From: Brotaphodocola catenula
Lineage (GTDB): Bacteria > Bacillota > Clostridia > Lachnospirales > Lachnospiraceae
DNA: 62,818 bases
Reading direction: 5' to 3'
Assembly (NCBI GenBank): GCA_020686985.1
Contig: JAJEPU010000020.1
Span: 1-62,818 of the forward strand
Part shown: positions 46,543 through 55,541 of the stretch, piece by piece
Layout of the letters: the number at the start of each line of letters is the position of its first letter
How positions within the stretch are numbered: position 1 is the first letter of the stretch
Position numbers and translations under genes: made by a program
Notes under the pieces: model-generated
Database searches by the model: none
Told to the model about the DNA's origin: nothing
Seen by the model: only the letters and a program-made list of their open reading frames with translations

Positions 46543-47292
46543 ATGCCGGTGACCATAAAATCTGCGAGAGAAATTGAGCGAATGCGCGTGGCTGGAAAGA
46601 TTCTGGCAAGTGTGCATGAGGAACTTGGAAAAGCGCTGAAGCCGGGAATGTCCACTCTGGATATCGACCGTCTGGGCGAGGAGCTGATCCGCAGTCATGG
46701 CTGTGTTCCTTCTTTTAAGAATTACAATGGTTATCCTGCTTCTATCTGTGTGTCGGTCAACGATGAGATCGTTCACGGAATCCCGAATAGCCACCGAATC
46801 CTTCATGAGGGCGACATCGTCAGCCTCGATGCAGGTGTGATCTATGAGGGCTATCACTCTGACGCGGCGAGAACGCATGCGGTCGGAGTGATTGATCCGA
46901 AGGCACAGAAACTGATTGATGTGACCCGGGAATCTTTCTTTGAGGGCATCCGCCATGCAAAGGCAGGCAATTATCTGAATGATATTTCGTCTGCGATTCA
47001 GGCGTATGCGGAGAGCTTCGGATACGGAGTGGTGCGAGATCTGGTAGGTCACGGAATTGGAAGTCATCTTCACGAAGATCCGGAAGTACCGAACTTTGCA
47101 CGCAAAAAGAAAGGCATCCGCCTTCAGGCGGGAATGACACTGGCGGTAGAACCCATGATCAATGCCGGAACCTGGCAGGTATCATGGATGAGTGACGGGT
47201 GGACGGTTGTGACGAAAGATCACTCCCTGTCCGCACATTATGAAAACACGATTTTGATCACGGACGGCGAGCCGGAGATTCTTTCCCTGTAA
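46543..47292 (+). CDS. map: methionine aminopeptidase, type I
   Basis: 249 residues. Metal ligands: D in VSLDAGVIYEGYHSDAART (two Asp), H in GHGIGSHLHEDPEVPN, and E in LAVEPMINAG and the C-terminal TVVTKDHSLSAHYENTI. It removes the initiator Met from new proteins. Co-transcribed with adk. In many Clostridia a KOW-domain gene follows map before infA; here that place holds a 165-base gap with an imperfect hairpin (about 47324-47383). Confidence 0.98.
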   Translation: MPVTIKSAREIERMRVAGKILASVHEELGKALKPGMSTLDIDRLGEELIRSHGCVPSFKNYNGYPASICVSVNDEIVHGIPNSHRILHEGDIVSLDAGVIYEGYHSDAARTHAVGVIDPKAQKLIDVTRESFFEGIRHAKAGNYLNDISSAIQAYAESFGYGVVRDLVGHGIGSHLHEDPEVPNFARKKKGIRLQAGMTLAVEPMINAGTWQVSWMSDGWTVVTKDHSLSAHYENTILITDGEPEILSL

Positions 47293-47457
47293 GATCTCTC
47301 ATCACTCCCATCAGGTGAATGAAGAAGGGTTTCTTCGTCAGGGGGAGAGGCTGCCGAAGAGGCTTCGCTGGGAAGAACCCATGCGAAAGCGGTCAGAACT
47401 GTGAAAATAGAAACAGAACAATCATGAAATTATGAAATAAAAAAGGAGGCAGAGCAC

Positions 47458-47676
47458 ATGTCTAAAGCAGATGTTATTGAGATTGAGGGTACGGTTGTTG
47501 AGAAACTGCCGAATGCCATGTTTCAGGTAGAACTGGAGAATGGTCATCAGGTATTGGCGCACATCAGCGGTAAGCTGAGAATGAACTACATTCGTATTCT
47601 TCCGGGCGATAAGGTAACGCTCGAGATGTCCCCGTATGATCTGAGCAAGGGTCGTATCATTTGGAGAGACAAATAA
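47458..47676 (+). CDS. infA: translation initiation factor IF-1
   Basis: 72 residues, the full S1/OB-fold protein ([55 protein letters not shown]). It blocks the A site during initiation. AAGGAGG precedes ATG 47458. Confidence 0.98.
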   Translation: MSKADVIEIEGTVVEKLPNAMFQVELENGHQVLAHISGKLRMNYIRILPGDKVTLEMSPYDLSKGRIIWRDK

Positions 47677-47711
47677 ATTGAAATTTTTTAAAAAAAGTTT
47701 CTAAAAACCAC

Positions 47712-47749
47712 TTGCATAAAGTGCGCCATGATGTTATAATGTCATGGCG
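47712..47749 (+). promoter_or_regulatory. promoter before rpmJ with a palindrome over the -10 box
   Basis: TTGCAT (47712-47717), 17-base spacer, perfect TATAAT (47735-47740). A perfect 8-bp inverted repeat, CGCCATGA (47724-47731) / TCATGGCG (47742-47749), is centred on the -10 box, the geometry of a repressor operator. It would let the alpha operon be transcribed apart from adk-map-infA. Confidence 0.7.
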
Positions 47750-47827
47750 ACTTTGTTGAGATGCCGGGACAAGTGCGTCCGTGAGGGAACACTTTCCGGG
47801 GCTTATTCAGTAGAAAGGAGATTTGCC

Positions 47828-47941
47828 ATGAAGGTGAGATCGTCGGTAAAACCGATTTGCGAAAAGTGCAAAATCATCAAGCGCAAAGGCAGTATCAGAG
47901 TAATCTGTGAGAATCCTAAGCACAAGCAGAGACAAGGTTAA
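47828..47941 (+). CDS. rpmJ: 50S ribosomal protein L36
   Basis: 37 residues, the zinc-binding form ([31 protein letters not shown]: three Cys and one His). GAAAGGAG precedes ATG 47828; longer in-frame starts run back into the promoter region. First gene after the internal promoter. Confidence 0.98.
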   Translation: MKVRSSVKPICEKCKIIKRKGSIRVICENPKHKQRQG

Positions 47942-47976
47942 TAGACAATAATTGTAATAGGAGGTGTACGACGCAA

Positions 47977-48345
47977 ATGGCTCGTATTTCAGGTGTTGAC
48001 TTACCAAGAGAAAAACGTGTGGAAATCGGCTTGACTTACATCTACGGAATCGGCAGAACCAGTTCTAACCGTATTCTTGCAGCTGCAGGTGTTAATCCGG
48101 ACACTCGTGTTAAAGATCTGACTGATGACGAAGTAAAGAAGCTCGCAGCAGTTATCGCTGAGACTCAGACTGTAGAGGGTGACCTTCGCAGAGAGATCGC
48201 TATGAACATCAAGAGACTCCAGGAGATCGGATGCTATCGTGGAATCCGTCACAGAAAGGGTCTGCCGGTTCGTGGTCAGAAGACAAAGACCAACGCAAGA
48301 ACTCGTAAGGGTCCGCGTAAGACCGTTGCAAACAAGAAGAAATAA
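47977..48345 (+). CDS. rpsM: 30S ribosomal protein S13
   Basis: 122 residues ([57 protein letters not shown]). Head protein contacting the P-site tRNA and the 50S subunit. AGGAGGTG precedes ATG 47977. Confidence 0.98.
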   Translation: MARISGVDLPREKRVEIGLTYIYGIGRTSSNRILAAAGVNPDTRVKDLTDDEVKKLAAVIAETQTVEGDLRREIAMNIKRLQEIGCYRGIRHRKGLPVRGQKTKTNARTRKGPRKTVANKKK

Positions 48346-48436
48346 TTAGTTTCAAGAAACAAGTAGTAGAATCAGGTTGCATGTTTTAAAAACAGGAAAC
48401 AGGATTCGAGATGAAAGGAAAGTAGGTTAGTTTAAA

Positions 48437-48838
48437 ATGGCTAAAAAAGTGTCCACTACTAAAAAAGTGACAAAAAAGCGTGTAAAGAAAAACGTTGAAC
48501 GCGGACAGGCACATATCCAGAGCTCTTTTAACAATACAATCGTTACCTTAACCGATGCACAGGGTAATGCATTGTCTTGGGCAAGTGCCGGTGGTCTGGG
48601 ATTTAGAGGTTCAAGGAAATCTACTCCATATGCAGCTCAGATGGCTGCAGAGACTGCTGCCAAAGCAGCTATCGTACATGGTTTAAAGTCTGTTGACGTT
48701 ATGGTTAAAGGACCTGGTTCAGGCCGTGAAGCAGCAATCCGCGCACTTTCTGCATGCGGTATTGAAGTAACTAGCATTAAGGACGTAACCCCGGTTCCGC
48801 ATAACGGTTGCCGTCCGCCAAAGCGTAGAAGAGTTTAA
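48437..48838 (+). CDS. rpsK: 30S ribosomal protein S11
   Basis: 133 residues ([56 protein letters not shown]). Forms part of the platform near the mRNA exit. A weak AAAGGAAAG precedes ATG 48437. The 91-base gap from rpsM shows nothing notable. Confidence 0.98.
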   Translation: MAKKVSTTKKVTKKRVKKNVERGQAHIQSSFNNTIVTLTDAQGNALSWASAGGLGFRGSRKSTPYAAQMAAETAAKAAIVHGLKSVDVMVKGPGSGREAAIRALSACGIEVTSIKDVTPVPHNGCRPPKRRRV

Positions 48839-48856
48839 TCTTAGGAGGTACGAAAA

Positions 48857-49450
48857 GTGGCAGTAGATAGAGTTCCTGTTCTTAAAAGATGTAGATCTCT
48901 TGGTCTGGATCCGATTTATTTAGGAATTGATAAAAAGTCAAACAGAGAGTTAAAGAGAGCCAACAGAAAAGTTAGCGAGTATGGCTTACAGCTGCGCGAG
49001 AAGCAGAAGGCAAAGTTCATCTATGGTGTTCTTGAGAAGCCGTTCCGTAACTACTACACCAGAGCTGAGAAGATGGAAGGTCAGACCGGTGAGAACATGA
49101 TGATCCTTCTGGAGAGAAGACTGGACAACGTTGTATTCCGTATGGGATTCGGCCGCACCAGACGTGAGACCAGACAGATCGTTGATCACAAGCATGTACT
49201 TGTTAATGGCAAGTGCGTAAACATTCCGTCCTACCTGGTAAAGGCTGGCGACGTAATCGAGATCAAAGAGAAGGCTAAGTCCTCTCAGAGATACAAAGAC
49301 ATCCTGGAAGTAACTGCAGGACGTCTGGTTCCGGCCTGGATCGAGGTTGACCAGGAGAACCTGCGCGGTACCGTTAAGGAACTGCCGAACAGAGAAGAGA
49401 TTGATGTTCCGGTAAACGAGATGCTTATCGTCGAGCTGTACTCCAAGTAA
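48857..49450 (+). CDS. rpsD: 30S ribosomal protein S4
   Basis: 197 residues with the C-terminal S4 RNA-binding domain ([40 protein letters not shown]). The N-terminal Cys-rich zinc knuckle of other S4 proteins is absent (only C12). S4 nucleates 30S assembly, and in some bacteria represses the alpha operon. The start is GTG 48857 behind AGGAGG. Confidence 0.97.
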   Translation: MAVDRVPVLKRCRSLGLDPIYLGIDKKSNRELKRANRKVSEYGLQLREKQKAKFIYGVLEKPFRNYYTRAEKMEGQTGENMMILLERRLDNVVFRMGFGRTRRETRQIVDHKHVLVNGKCVNIPSYLVKAGDVIEIKEKAKSSQRYKDILEVTAGRLVPAWIEVDQENLRGTVKELPNREEIDVPVNEMLIVELYSK

Positions 49451-49605
49451 GATGTAAGCGCGTGAGCCTGAATACAGGGCAAAGCCAGGCCGAGAGGTTC
49501 TGGCTGTGCTTTGTCTAAAGGGCTTTCTTTTCCAACACGGAAAAAGCGATTTTACGGAATACAGAAATCCCTCGAATCATATACCCAGAAGGAGGGGCTA
49601 TAATC

Positions 49606-50565
49606 GTGTTCGATTTTGAAAAACCAAACATTGAGATTGTTGAAATTTCAGATGACAAGAAATATGGCAAGTTTGTAGTTGAACCGCTTGAGAGAGGCTA
49701 TGGCACCACATTGGGCAACTCCCTGAGAAGGATTATGCTTTCTTCCTTACCGGGCGCAGCTGTCAGTCAGGTGAAAATCGACGGAGTTTTGCATGAGTTC
49801 AGTTCTATTCCTGGAGTAAAGGAAGATGTAACTGAGATCATCATGAACATCAAGAGCTTATCTATTAAGAATAACAGCGACAGCAACGAAGTCAAGACCG
49901 CATACATTGAGCATGAGGGCGAGGGCGTGATCACTGCTGCTGATATTCAGGCTGACCCGGACATCGAGATCATGAACCCGGATCAGGTCATCGCAACACT
50001 GAGTGGCGGTGCGGATAGTCGCTTCTACATGGAGCTGACGATCACCAAGGGCCGTGGCTATGTGAGCGCTGACAAGAATAAGGGCGAGGATCTTCCGATC
50101 GGCGTGATCGCGGTAGATTCCATCTACACCCCGGTTGAGCGTGTCAATATGTCCATCGAGAACACCCGTGTGGGACAGGTTACCGATTACGATAAGCTGA
50201 CTCTGGATGTTTACACCAATGGAACGCTTGCTCCGGATGAGGCTGTCAGCCTTGCGGCTAAGGTGCTCAGCGAGCATCTGAACCTCTTCATCGACCTTTC
50301 CGAGAATGCCAAGACCGCTGAGATCATGGTAGAGAAGGAAGATGACGAGAAGGAAAAAGTTCTGGAAATGAACATTGACGAACTGGAGCTTTCCGTTCGT
50401 TCCTACAACTGCTTAAAGCGTGCCGGCATCAACACCGTGGAGGAGCTGTGCAACAGAACTCCGGAGGATATGATGAAGGTTCGTAACTTGGGAAGAAAGT
50501 CCCTTGAGGAAGTTCTTGCCAAGTTGAAAGAGCTGGGACTTCAGCTGAATCCTAGCGAGGAATAA
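49606..50565 (+). CDS. rpoA: DNA-directed RNA polymerase subunit alpha
   Basis: 319 residues. N-terminal dimerisation domain ([40 protein letters not shown]), acidic linker, and C-terminal domain ([40 protein letters not shown]) that binds UP elements and activators. The start is GTG 49606, set by AGAAGGAGG. The 155-base gap before it holds an imperfect hairpin (about 49479-49519) followed by a T-rich stretch, possibly an attenuator. Confidence 0.98.
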   Translation: MFDFEKPNIEIVEISDDKKYGKFVVEPLERGYGTTLGNSLRRIMLSSLPGAAVSQVKIDGVLHEFSSIPGVKEDVTEIIMNIKSLSIKNNSDSNEVKTAYIEHEGEGVITAADIQADPDIEIMNPDQVIATLSGGADSRFYMELTITKGRGYVSADKNKGEDLPIGVIAVDSIYTPVERVNMSIENTRVGQVTDYDKLTLDVYTNGTLAPDEAVSLAAKVLSEHLNLFIDLSENAKTAEIMVEKEDDEKEKVLEMNIDELELSVRSYNCLKRAGINTVEELCNRTPEDMMKVRNLGRKSLEEVLAKLKELGLQLNPSEE

Positions 50566-50710
50566 CTTAGAAGTTATATAAATTAAAATGATGTGCCATA
50601 CCCCGTAAGTCCATAGGGCAGGGGTGGGTACGAAAAATATCTTGGATGCTGCGGCCCGGTAAGTCCGATGTGCATGAGGCTGCACTCCACATTATATGGA
50701 GGAAAATAAA
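50566..50710 (+). other. structured leader between rpoA and rplQ
   Basis: 145 non-coding bases in the slot where about 15-30 are usual. They contain two similar GC-rich blocks, CCCCGTAAGTCC (50601-50612) and GCCCGGTAAGTCC (50653-50665), each followed by possible hairpins, and end with GGAGGA for rplQ. No T-tract. It may be a regulatory leader; I cannot assign it to a known family. Confidence 0.4.
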
Positions 50711-51247
50711 ATGGCAGGTTACAGAAAGCTTGGAAGAACTTCCAATCAGAGAAAGGCACTGATCCGTAGCCAGGTTACAGCTCTGCTGTATCATGGAAAG
50801 ATCGTTACCACCGAGGCAAGAGCAAAGGAGATCCGCAAGGTTGCTGAGGGTCTGATCGCTCTGGCTGTTAAGGAGAAGGACAACTTCGAGACTGTTACCG
50901 TTACCGCTAAGGTTGCTCGCAAGGACGAGAACGGCAAGCGCGTAAAGGAAGTTGTAAACGGCAAGAAAGTTACCGTTTATGATGAGGTTCAGAAGGAGAT
51001 CAAGAAGGATAAGCCGTCCAGACTTCACGCTCGTCGTCAGATGCTGAAGGTTCTGTACGATGTAACTGAGGTTCCGACCGCAGCAGCAGGCAAGAAGAAG
51101 AACACCAAGAGTGTTGATCTTCCGGCAAAGCTGTTCGATGAGATCGCTCCGAAGTACGTTTCCCGTAACGGTGGTTACACCCGTCTGGTAAAGATCGGTC
51201 TTCGTCACGGTGACGGCGCTATGGAGGTTCTGCTTGAGCTGGTTTAA
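50711..51247 (+). CDS. rplQ: 50S ribosomal protein L17, long form
   Basis: 178 residues against about 115-130 in most bacteria. The N-terminal core is standard (MAGYRKLGRTSNQRKALIRS, IVTTEARAKEIRKVAEGLIA), as is the C-terminus (YVSRNGGYTRLVKIGLRHGD). The extra ~50 residues form a Lys-rich insertion near residues 60-100 and a second one near 120-140 (TEVPTAAAGKKKNTKSVDLP). GGAGG precedes ATG 50711. Last gene of the ribosomal block. Confidence 0.96.
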   Translation: MAGYRKLGRTSNQRKALIRSQVTALLYHGKIVTTEARAKEIRKVAEGLIALAVKEKDNFETVTVTAKVARKDENGKRVKEVVNGKKVTVYDEVQKEIKKDKPSRLHARRQMLKVLYDVTEVPTAAAGKKKNTKSVDLPAKLFDEIAPKYVSRNGGYTRLVKIGLRHGDGAMEVLLELV

Positions 51248-51323
51248 TAGACCGCTTGCATGAGAATCCGAGTGTAGATTTTCGCATAAAGCCCTGTCAG
51301 TCTGACTGACAGGGGATGCAAAG

Positions 51324-51366
51324 AAAGCCTGCGTGAGAGAGTCATTCTTTCAGACAGGCTTTTTTG
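51324..51366 (+). terminator. intrinsic terminator after rplQ
   Basis: AAAGCCTG (51324-51331) pairs with CAGGCTTT (51355-51362) and more T. A second perfect stem, CCCTGTCAGT (51292-51301) / ACTGACAGGG (51305-51314), precedes it. GTATGGTAGGAAAT follows the T-tract. From 51367 to 51608 I see only the leader of the next gene. Confidence 0.88.
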
Positions 51367-51608
51367 TATGGTAGGAAATCTGCCAAAATCCTCTTTATTA
51401 GGGGGAAAAACCCTGTATTTTCTTCCCAAATAGAATAAAAAAGGAAAATAGTATTGGATTTTGTCGAGAAAAGTGATAGACTAATATTAACTTTGCCTTG
51501 TTCTTTTTGCATTGCAGATCGAGGGTGCATCATTATCCAGGTCGCTAATGTGTGCAGAAATAATAGAGATACAGGGGATGAAAACCGGCATTTACGGAAG
51601 GAAGTATC

Positions 51609-52814
51609 ATGGATTGGTTAAAGAAAAACAGAGAGGCATTGAGAAACGCGCTGATCGGAATCTGCATGGTGGGAATTACCGTATTTGTCTGGTATAGCGT
51701 TGGACTGTATCGGCAGAGGCGGGCAACTGAGGAGATGATTGCGACGAATCGTGCCAATCAGACTGAGATGAATCAACAGCAGGGCAGTGATGGAAATTCT
51801 GCTTCCGGTTCCCCGGATTCATCGAGTGATGGAAACACGGGAAATCAGGAAAATGGAGCAAACTCATCGACAGACGCTTCGGGAACTCCGGGTTCTGATC
51901 CTGGTTCTGCGAATTTTGAGGAGGCAGAGATGGGAGACTATCTCGTTGATCTCAGTCAGGACATGGTGACCTGGAATGGAAAGACATACCGCAGAAATAC
52001 CTACATTCACACAATTCTCTGTCTCGGTATCGATCGTACCGACGATATGGTTGGAACGCGAGAGCCGGGAGAAGCAGGACAGAGTGATGGTATTTATCTG
52101 ATTGCTCAGGATACGGTTCGCAACCAGATCAAGATTCTGATGATTCCGCGAGACACGATGACAAGGATTGTGATCACGGACAAGAATAATCAGGAGCTTG
52201 GAACACGAGTGGATCATTTGAACATTGCATATGGATACGGCGATGGCGAGAAACTCAGCTGTGATCTTGCAAAGCGTGCTGTGACGAATCTTCTTCAGGG
52301 GATTCCGATTGACCGCTATATGGCGGTGGATATCGTTGTACTTTCCAAGCTGAATGATGCAGTTGGCGGTGTTACCGTCACGATTCCGACAGATGGCATG
52401 GAGAAACGCGATCCGGCATTTGTCAAGGGAACTCAGGTCACTCTTCACGGAGATCAGGCAGAAGCCTTTATCCGTTACCGTGATATCGAGCGCGACAACT
52501 CCGCACTGTTTCGTATGAACCAGCACAAGGAATATATGGAGCAGTTCTTCAAGGCAGTCAAGCAGAAATCAAAAGAGGACAGTCAGATTGTGACAAATAT
52601 GTTTGACATGATTCAGGATTATATGCAGACGGATATGCCGAAGAATGAGTACATGAAGATTGCGATCGATGTGCTTGGAAGTGGAAATCTTGGAGATGAC
52701 AATTTCCGAATGATTCCGGGTGTCGGCACAGCAACGGATACTTACGATGAATTCCATGCAAACATTCAGCAGATGATTCCGATTCTTTTGCAGATGTTTT
52801 ACAGGGAAGTATAA
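51609..52814 (+). CDS. LytR-CpsA-Psr (LCP) family protein
   Basis: 401 residues: N-terminal membrane anchor (ALIGICMVGITVFVWYSVG), a Ser/Gly/Asn-rich stalk near residues 50-100, then the LCP catalytic domain (TILCLGIDRTDD, SDGIYLIAQD, ILMIPRDTMTRI, RVDHLNIAYGYG, GAVGGV-type VGGVTVTIP, and the conserved R in AFIRYRD). LCP enzymes attach teichoic acids or other anionic glycopolymers to peptidoglycan outside the membrane. AAGGAAG precedes ATG 51609. Its neighbours downstream are all surface genes. Confidence 0.93.
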   Translation: MDWLKKNREALRNALIGICMVGITVFVWYSVGLYRQRRATEEMIATNRANQTEMNQQQGSDGNSASGSPDSSSDGNTGNQENGANSSTDASGTPGSDPGSANFEEAEMGDYLVDLSQDMVTWNGKTYRRNTYIHTILCLGIDRTDDMVGTREPGEAGQSDGIYLIAQDTVRNQIKILMIPRDTMTRIVITDKNNQELGTRVDHLNIAYGYGDGEKLSCDLAKRAVTNLLQGIPIDRYMAVDIVVLSKLNDAVGGVTVTIPTDGMEKRDPAFVKGTQVTLHGDQAEAFIRYRDIERDNSALFRMNQHKEYMEQFFKAVKQKSKEDSQIVTNMFDMIQDYMQTDMPKNEYMKIAIDVLGSGNLGDDNFRMIPGVGTATDTYDEFHANIQQMIPILLQMFYREV

Positions 52815-52916
52815 CCAAAATAGATAAACTAGATAAACCAGACAAGCAATAATCAGTTCGCGTGAGGGCTGTTATTGAAAATAAATATCCCATTTATGGG
52901 AAGGAAGGTGGAGACA

Positions 52917-53708
52917 ATGAAAAAGAGAGGTCTGAAATTAGCAGCAGTTGTGATGGCGCTGGCAATGGTACCGGCAGTTGCATTTGCAGCAGGTTCTAAA
53001 GTCACTGACAGAGATAACAGCAACACAACTTCTAGTACGGATAATACGTTTTCCGGCGGTACCAGCAGTACTGGTACTGTAACTCAGGGTAATGGTCAGG
53101 TAGTAGGAACTATGACCACAACCACGACCACAACCGCTAGCACGGTATCTCAGGGTTCTAACGTTATCACAGCTGGAAATGGAGAGACTGTAAGTGCTAC
53201 TGCAACAAGCACCCAGACAACTGCAACAGGAGAGAGCGTAACCACAGGTTCTGTTTCTGATGTAACGACTGAGAACGGTTCCAAGATTACCTATGCAGGA
53301 AATGCAACTGTAACCATAGCAGATACAACTGGTGTTGCAACAAACGTTAAGGTTCTGAGCGGTTCTGAGATCAACACTGCAGATGTTAGTGCTGAGCTGA
53401 GCACCCTGCGTCAGGCAGTAACAGCTGGTACTTCTACCGATGCTGCAACTGCTTCTGTAAAGGCACAGGGATTCCAGTCCACTGGTATTACCGAGAGCGT
53501 ATTCCTGACCGATGCTACCAGCAATGTAGAGGTTCAGAGAAATACCGAGTACGGATATGTATGTGCTGGTCTGAGAGCTGATGCTCAGGTAAGCGTTGTA
53601 TTCGTAAACAACAACGGTACTACTCAGGTTCTGAGCGTACGTCGTGTTGGTGATATCCTGTACTTCGTACTGCCGGCATCTGGCCAGATCACCATTTACA
53701 CCAAATAA
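52917..53708 (+). CDS. Thr/Ser-rich secreted protein of unknown function
   Basis: 263 residues. Signal peptide (LKLAAVVMALAMVPAVAFAA), then about 130 residues made mostly of Thr, Ser, Gly and Val, including MTTTTTTTAST. The last ~90 residues look folded (SVFLTDATSNVEVQRNTEYG, VSVVFVNNNGTTQVLSVRRV, LYFVLPASGQITIYTK) and resemble a small beta domain; I do not recognise it. No LPXTG or wall-binding repeat. AAGGTGGAG selects ATG 52917. Codons here (many GTA, GCA, ACT) suggest high expression like the ribosomal genes. Confidence 0.82.
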   Translation: MKKRGLKLAAVVMALAMVPAVAFAAGSKVTDRDNSNTTSSTDNTFSGGTSSTGTVTQGNGQVVGTMTTTTTTTASTVSQGSNVITAGNGETVSATATSTQTTATGESVTTGSVSDVTTENGSKITYAGNATVTIADTTGVATNVKVLSGSEINTADVSAELSTLRQAVTAGTSTDAATASVKAQGFQSTGITESVFLTDATSNVEVQRNTEYGYVCAGLRADAQVSVVFVNNNGTTQVLSVRRVGDILYFVLPASGQITIYTK

Positions 53709-53734
53709 GAAATCCCTAGGGATATTCTGATCCG

Positions 53735-53771
53735 AAAGGAAGAAGTTCGATGAGAGCTTCTTCCTTTTTTT
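53735..53771 (+). terminator. intrinsic terminator of the Thr-rich protein gene
   Basis: AAAGGAAGAAG (53735-53745) pairs with CTTCTTCCTTT (53757-53767), followed by TTTT. Confidence 0.88.
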
Positions 53772-53864
53772 GTTTTATGACAGGTTCTCGTCGGAAAAGG
53801 GTAAGGATATCGTAAGTTGACTATACAATTTTCTTCCACTATAATAAAAGTACAATCAAAAGCG

Positions 53865-53995
53865 TTACTGTTCACGCGTTGCGCAAACAGCAACAGATTT
53901 TGCCGATGCTTCGCATTCCAAATCGGCAAAATCTGCTACCACCACTGTACCATACGGCATTTTCAGTTCAGAAAATGCCTACCCGTGAACAGTAA
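53865..53995. repeat. three-way-junction inverted repeat element
   Basis: Outer perfect 12-bp arms TTACTGTTCACG (53865-53876) / CGTGAACAGTAA (53984-53995). Inside are two perfect hairpins: CAGATTTTGCCGAT / ATCGGCAAAATCTG (14 bp, 53891-53904 with 53919-53932), and GGCATTTTC-AGTTCA-GAAAATGCC (9 bp, 53956-53979). No ORF. The design fits a miniature transposable or extragenic palindromic element, or a structured RNA. The right-hand part recurs at 21341-21376. Confidence 0.8.
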
Positions 53996-54131
53996 TTCAA
54001 AAGCCTCTTATGAAAGAAAAATAGGGGATTAGGAGATTGCGAAAAGATTTTAAGAATTTCGAGAATTTCATAAAAATTTGTGAGAGAAATGAGTGAGTTT
54101 CATTTTTATAACAGGAAAGTGGGGGTTGACA

Positions 54132-55442
54132 ATGAGAAAGAGCAATTTACGGGCACTGTGCATGAGTGCCATGATCGGTGTGGCGGGGATCACCGGAACC
54201 GTTGGAGCTGTGGCGAATGTCGGAATGACGGTTGCGTATGCGTCGGATAAGGCAGTGACGAAGGTGACTTTGAGAGTGGATTCCAAGCTGAAGCCGGGAG
54301 ATACTTTGCCATCCATTTCTTACAACAATTCGGGAGAGAGCACGAGTGTAGGAGACGGAGAGATTGTAGTCAGCAATACATCGGATACCTACTCGATCGT
54401 GGATGCTGAGTGGACGACATCGACGAGCAAGGTGATGGAAGTTGGACAACAGCCTCAGATGAAGTTGACGTTGAGACCCAATTCTGTTGGTGGGGATCAG
54501 TACCAATTTAAGGGAACCTACCGTTCTAGCAATGTCAGCATCCGCAAAGCAGATTTTGTGAGTGCGAGCAAGAGCGGAGGCGATCTGATTGTCAAGGTTA
54601 AGGTTCGTGCAGTGGAGGGAACGTTCTCCGCACCGGACAATGCCTACTGGAAGGACAACAGCAAAGGAACTGCGCGCTGGGATGAGCCGGAGGATGGAGG
54701 CACCGGACGCTATGAGGTGGAGCTTCGCAGAGGTTCCTCTAAGGTGTATTCGACGGAGACGAACAATCGCTCCTTCAACTTCTATCCATATATGACAAAG
54801 AAGGGAACCTACACCTTCCGTGTTCGCACGATTGCGAAGACGACAAAGGAAAAGGATTATGGCGACAAGAGTGACTGGGTAGAGTCCGATGAGATTTATC
54901 TCGCAGAGGAGGATGTATCGGATGGAAGCGGTCAGGAGAGCGGTTCCACGATCACGGCTGGTGGTCCGGGAACTTCGAATACTCCGGGTGGCAATATAAA
55001 TGTCGGCTGGAGACAGTCTGGAGGAAACTGGTATTTCTACTATCCGGACGGAAGCTACCAGAAGAACGGCTGGAGTATGATTGGCGGAAGCTGGTATCTG
55101 TTCAATAGCAGTGGTCAGATGCTGACGGGATGGCAGACGATCAATGGCCAGACCTACTATCTGTCGGACAGCGGAGCAATGCTGACGGGATGGATTCAGT
55201 GGGGCGGACGCTGGTATTACCTGAACACGACACCGGATCAGTACCAGGGCGCTCTGGTGAAGGGACGCTGGTGGACCGTGAATGGTAAGGCTTGCTACCT
55301 CGGTGCAGACGGTGCGAGAGCGACCGGATGGACACAGGTGGATGGAAACTGGTACTACTTCTATCCGGACAGCGGTGCGAGAGCAGAGAACACCTATGTG
55401 GATAGCTTTTATGTAGATCAGAATGGTGTCTGGGTACACTAG
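54132..55442 (+). CDS. secreted cell-wall-binding repeat protein
   Basis: 436 residues. Signal peptide ending near AYASDKAV; an all-beta domain (KVTLRVDSKLKPGDTLPSIS, then YSIVDAEWTTST) related to the one in the 10.4-kb gene; an FN3-like segment (GTARWDEPEDGGTGRYEVEL, YTFRVRTIAKTT); a Gly/Ser linker; then about six choline-binding-type repeats (NWYFYYPDGSYQKNGWSMIG, SWYLFNSSGQMLTGWQTING, WYYLNTTPD). It ends NGVWVH. GTGGGGG precedes ATG 54132. Probably displayed on the cell wall; ligand unknown. Confidence 0.88.
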   Translation: MRKSNLRALCMSAMIGVAGITGTVGAVANVGMTVAYASDKAVTKVTLRVDSKLKPGDTLPSISYNNSGESTSVGDGEIVVSNTSDTYSIVDAEWTTSTSKVMEVGQQPQMKLTLRPNSVGGDQYQFKGTYRSSNVSIRKADFVSASKSGGDLIVKVKVRAVEGTFSAPDNAYWKDNSKGTARWDEPEDGGTGRYEVELRRGSSKVYSTETNNRSFNFYPYMTKKGTYTFRVRTIAKTTKEKDYGDKSDWVESDEIYLAEEDVSDGSGQESGSTITAGGPGTSNTPGGNINVGWRQSGGNWYFYYPDGSYQKNGWSMIGGSWYLFNSSGQMLTGWQTINGQTYYLSDSGAMLTGWIQWGGRWYYLNTTPDQYQGALVKGRWWTVNGKACYLGADGARATGWTQVDGNWYYFYPDSGARAENTYVDSFYVDQNGVWVH

Positions 55443-55500
55443 ATATTAGATTGACCAAGGCAGAATCAGAGAATAGGATCGTTGACTGAATGACTGAATG

Positions 55501-55541
55501 ACCGGGAGGGGCTTGTTGAGCTTCCTCCCGGTTACTTTTTT
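55501..55541 (+). terminator. intrinsic terminator after the 54-kb wall-binding gene
   Basis: A perfect 9-bp stem, ACCGGGAGG (55501-55509) / CCTCCCGGT (55524-55532), followed by TACTTTTTT. Confidence 0.88.

Noticed and set aside
54147-55439. 430-residue open frame antisense to the 54-kb wall-binding protein
   Set aside because: Repeats in the sense gene create the long antisense frame; no start signal and no recognisable domain.
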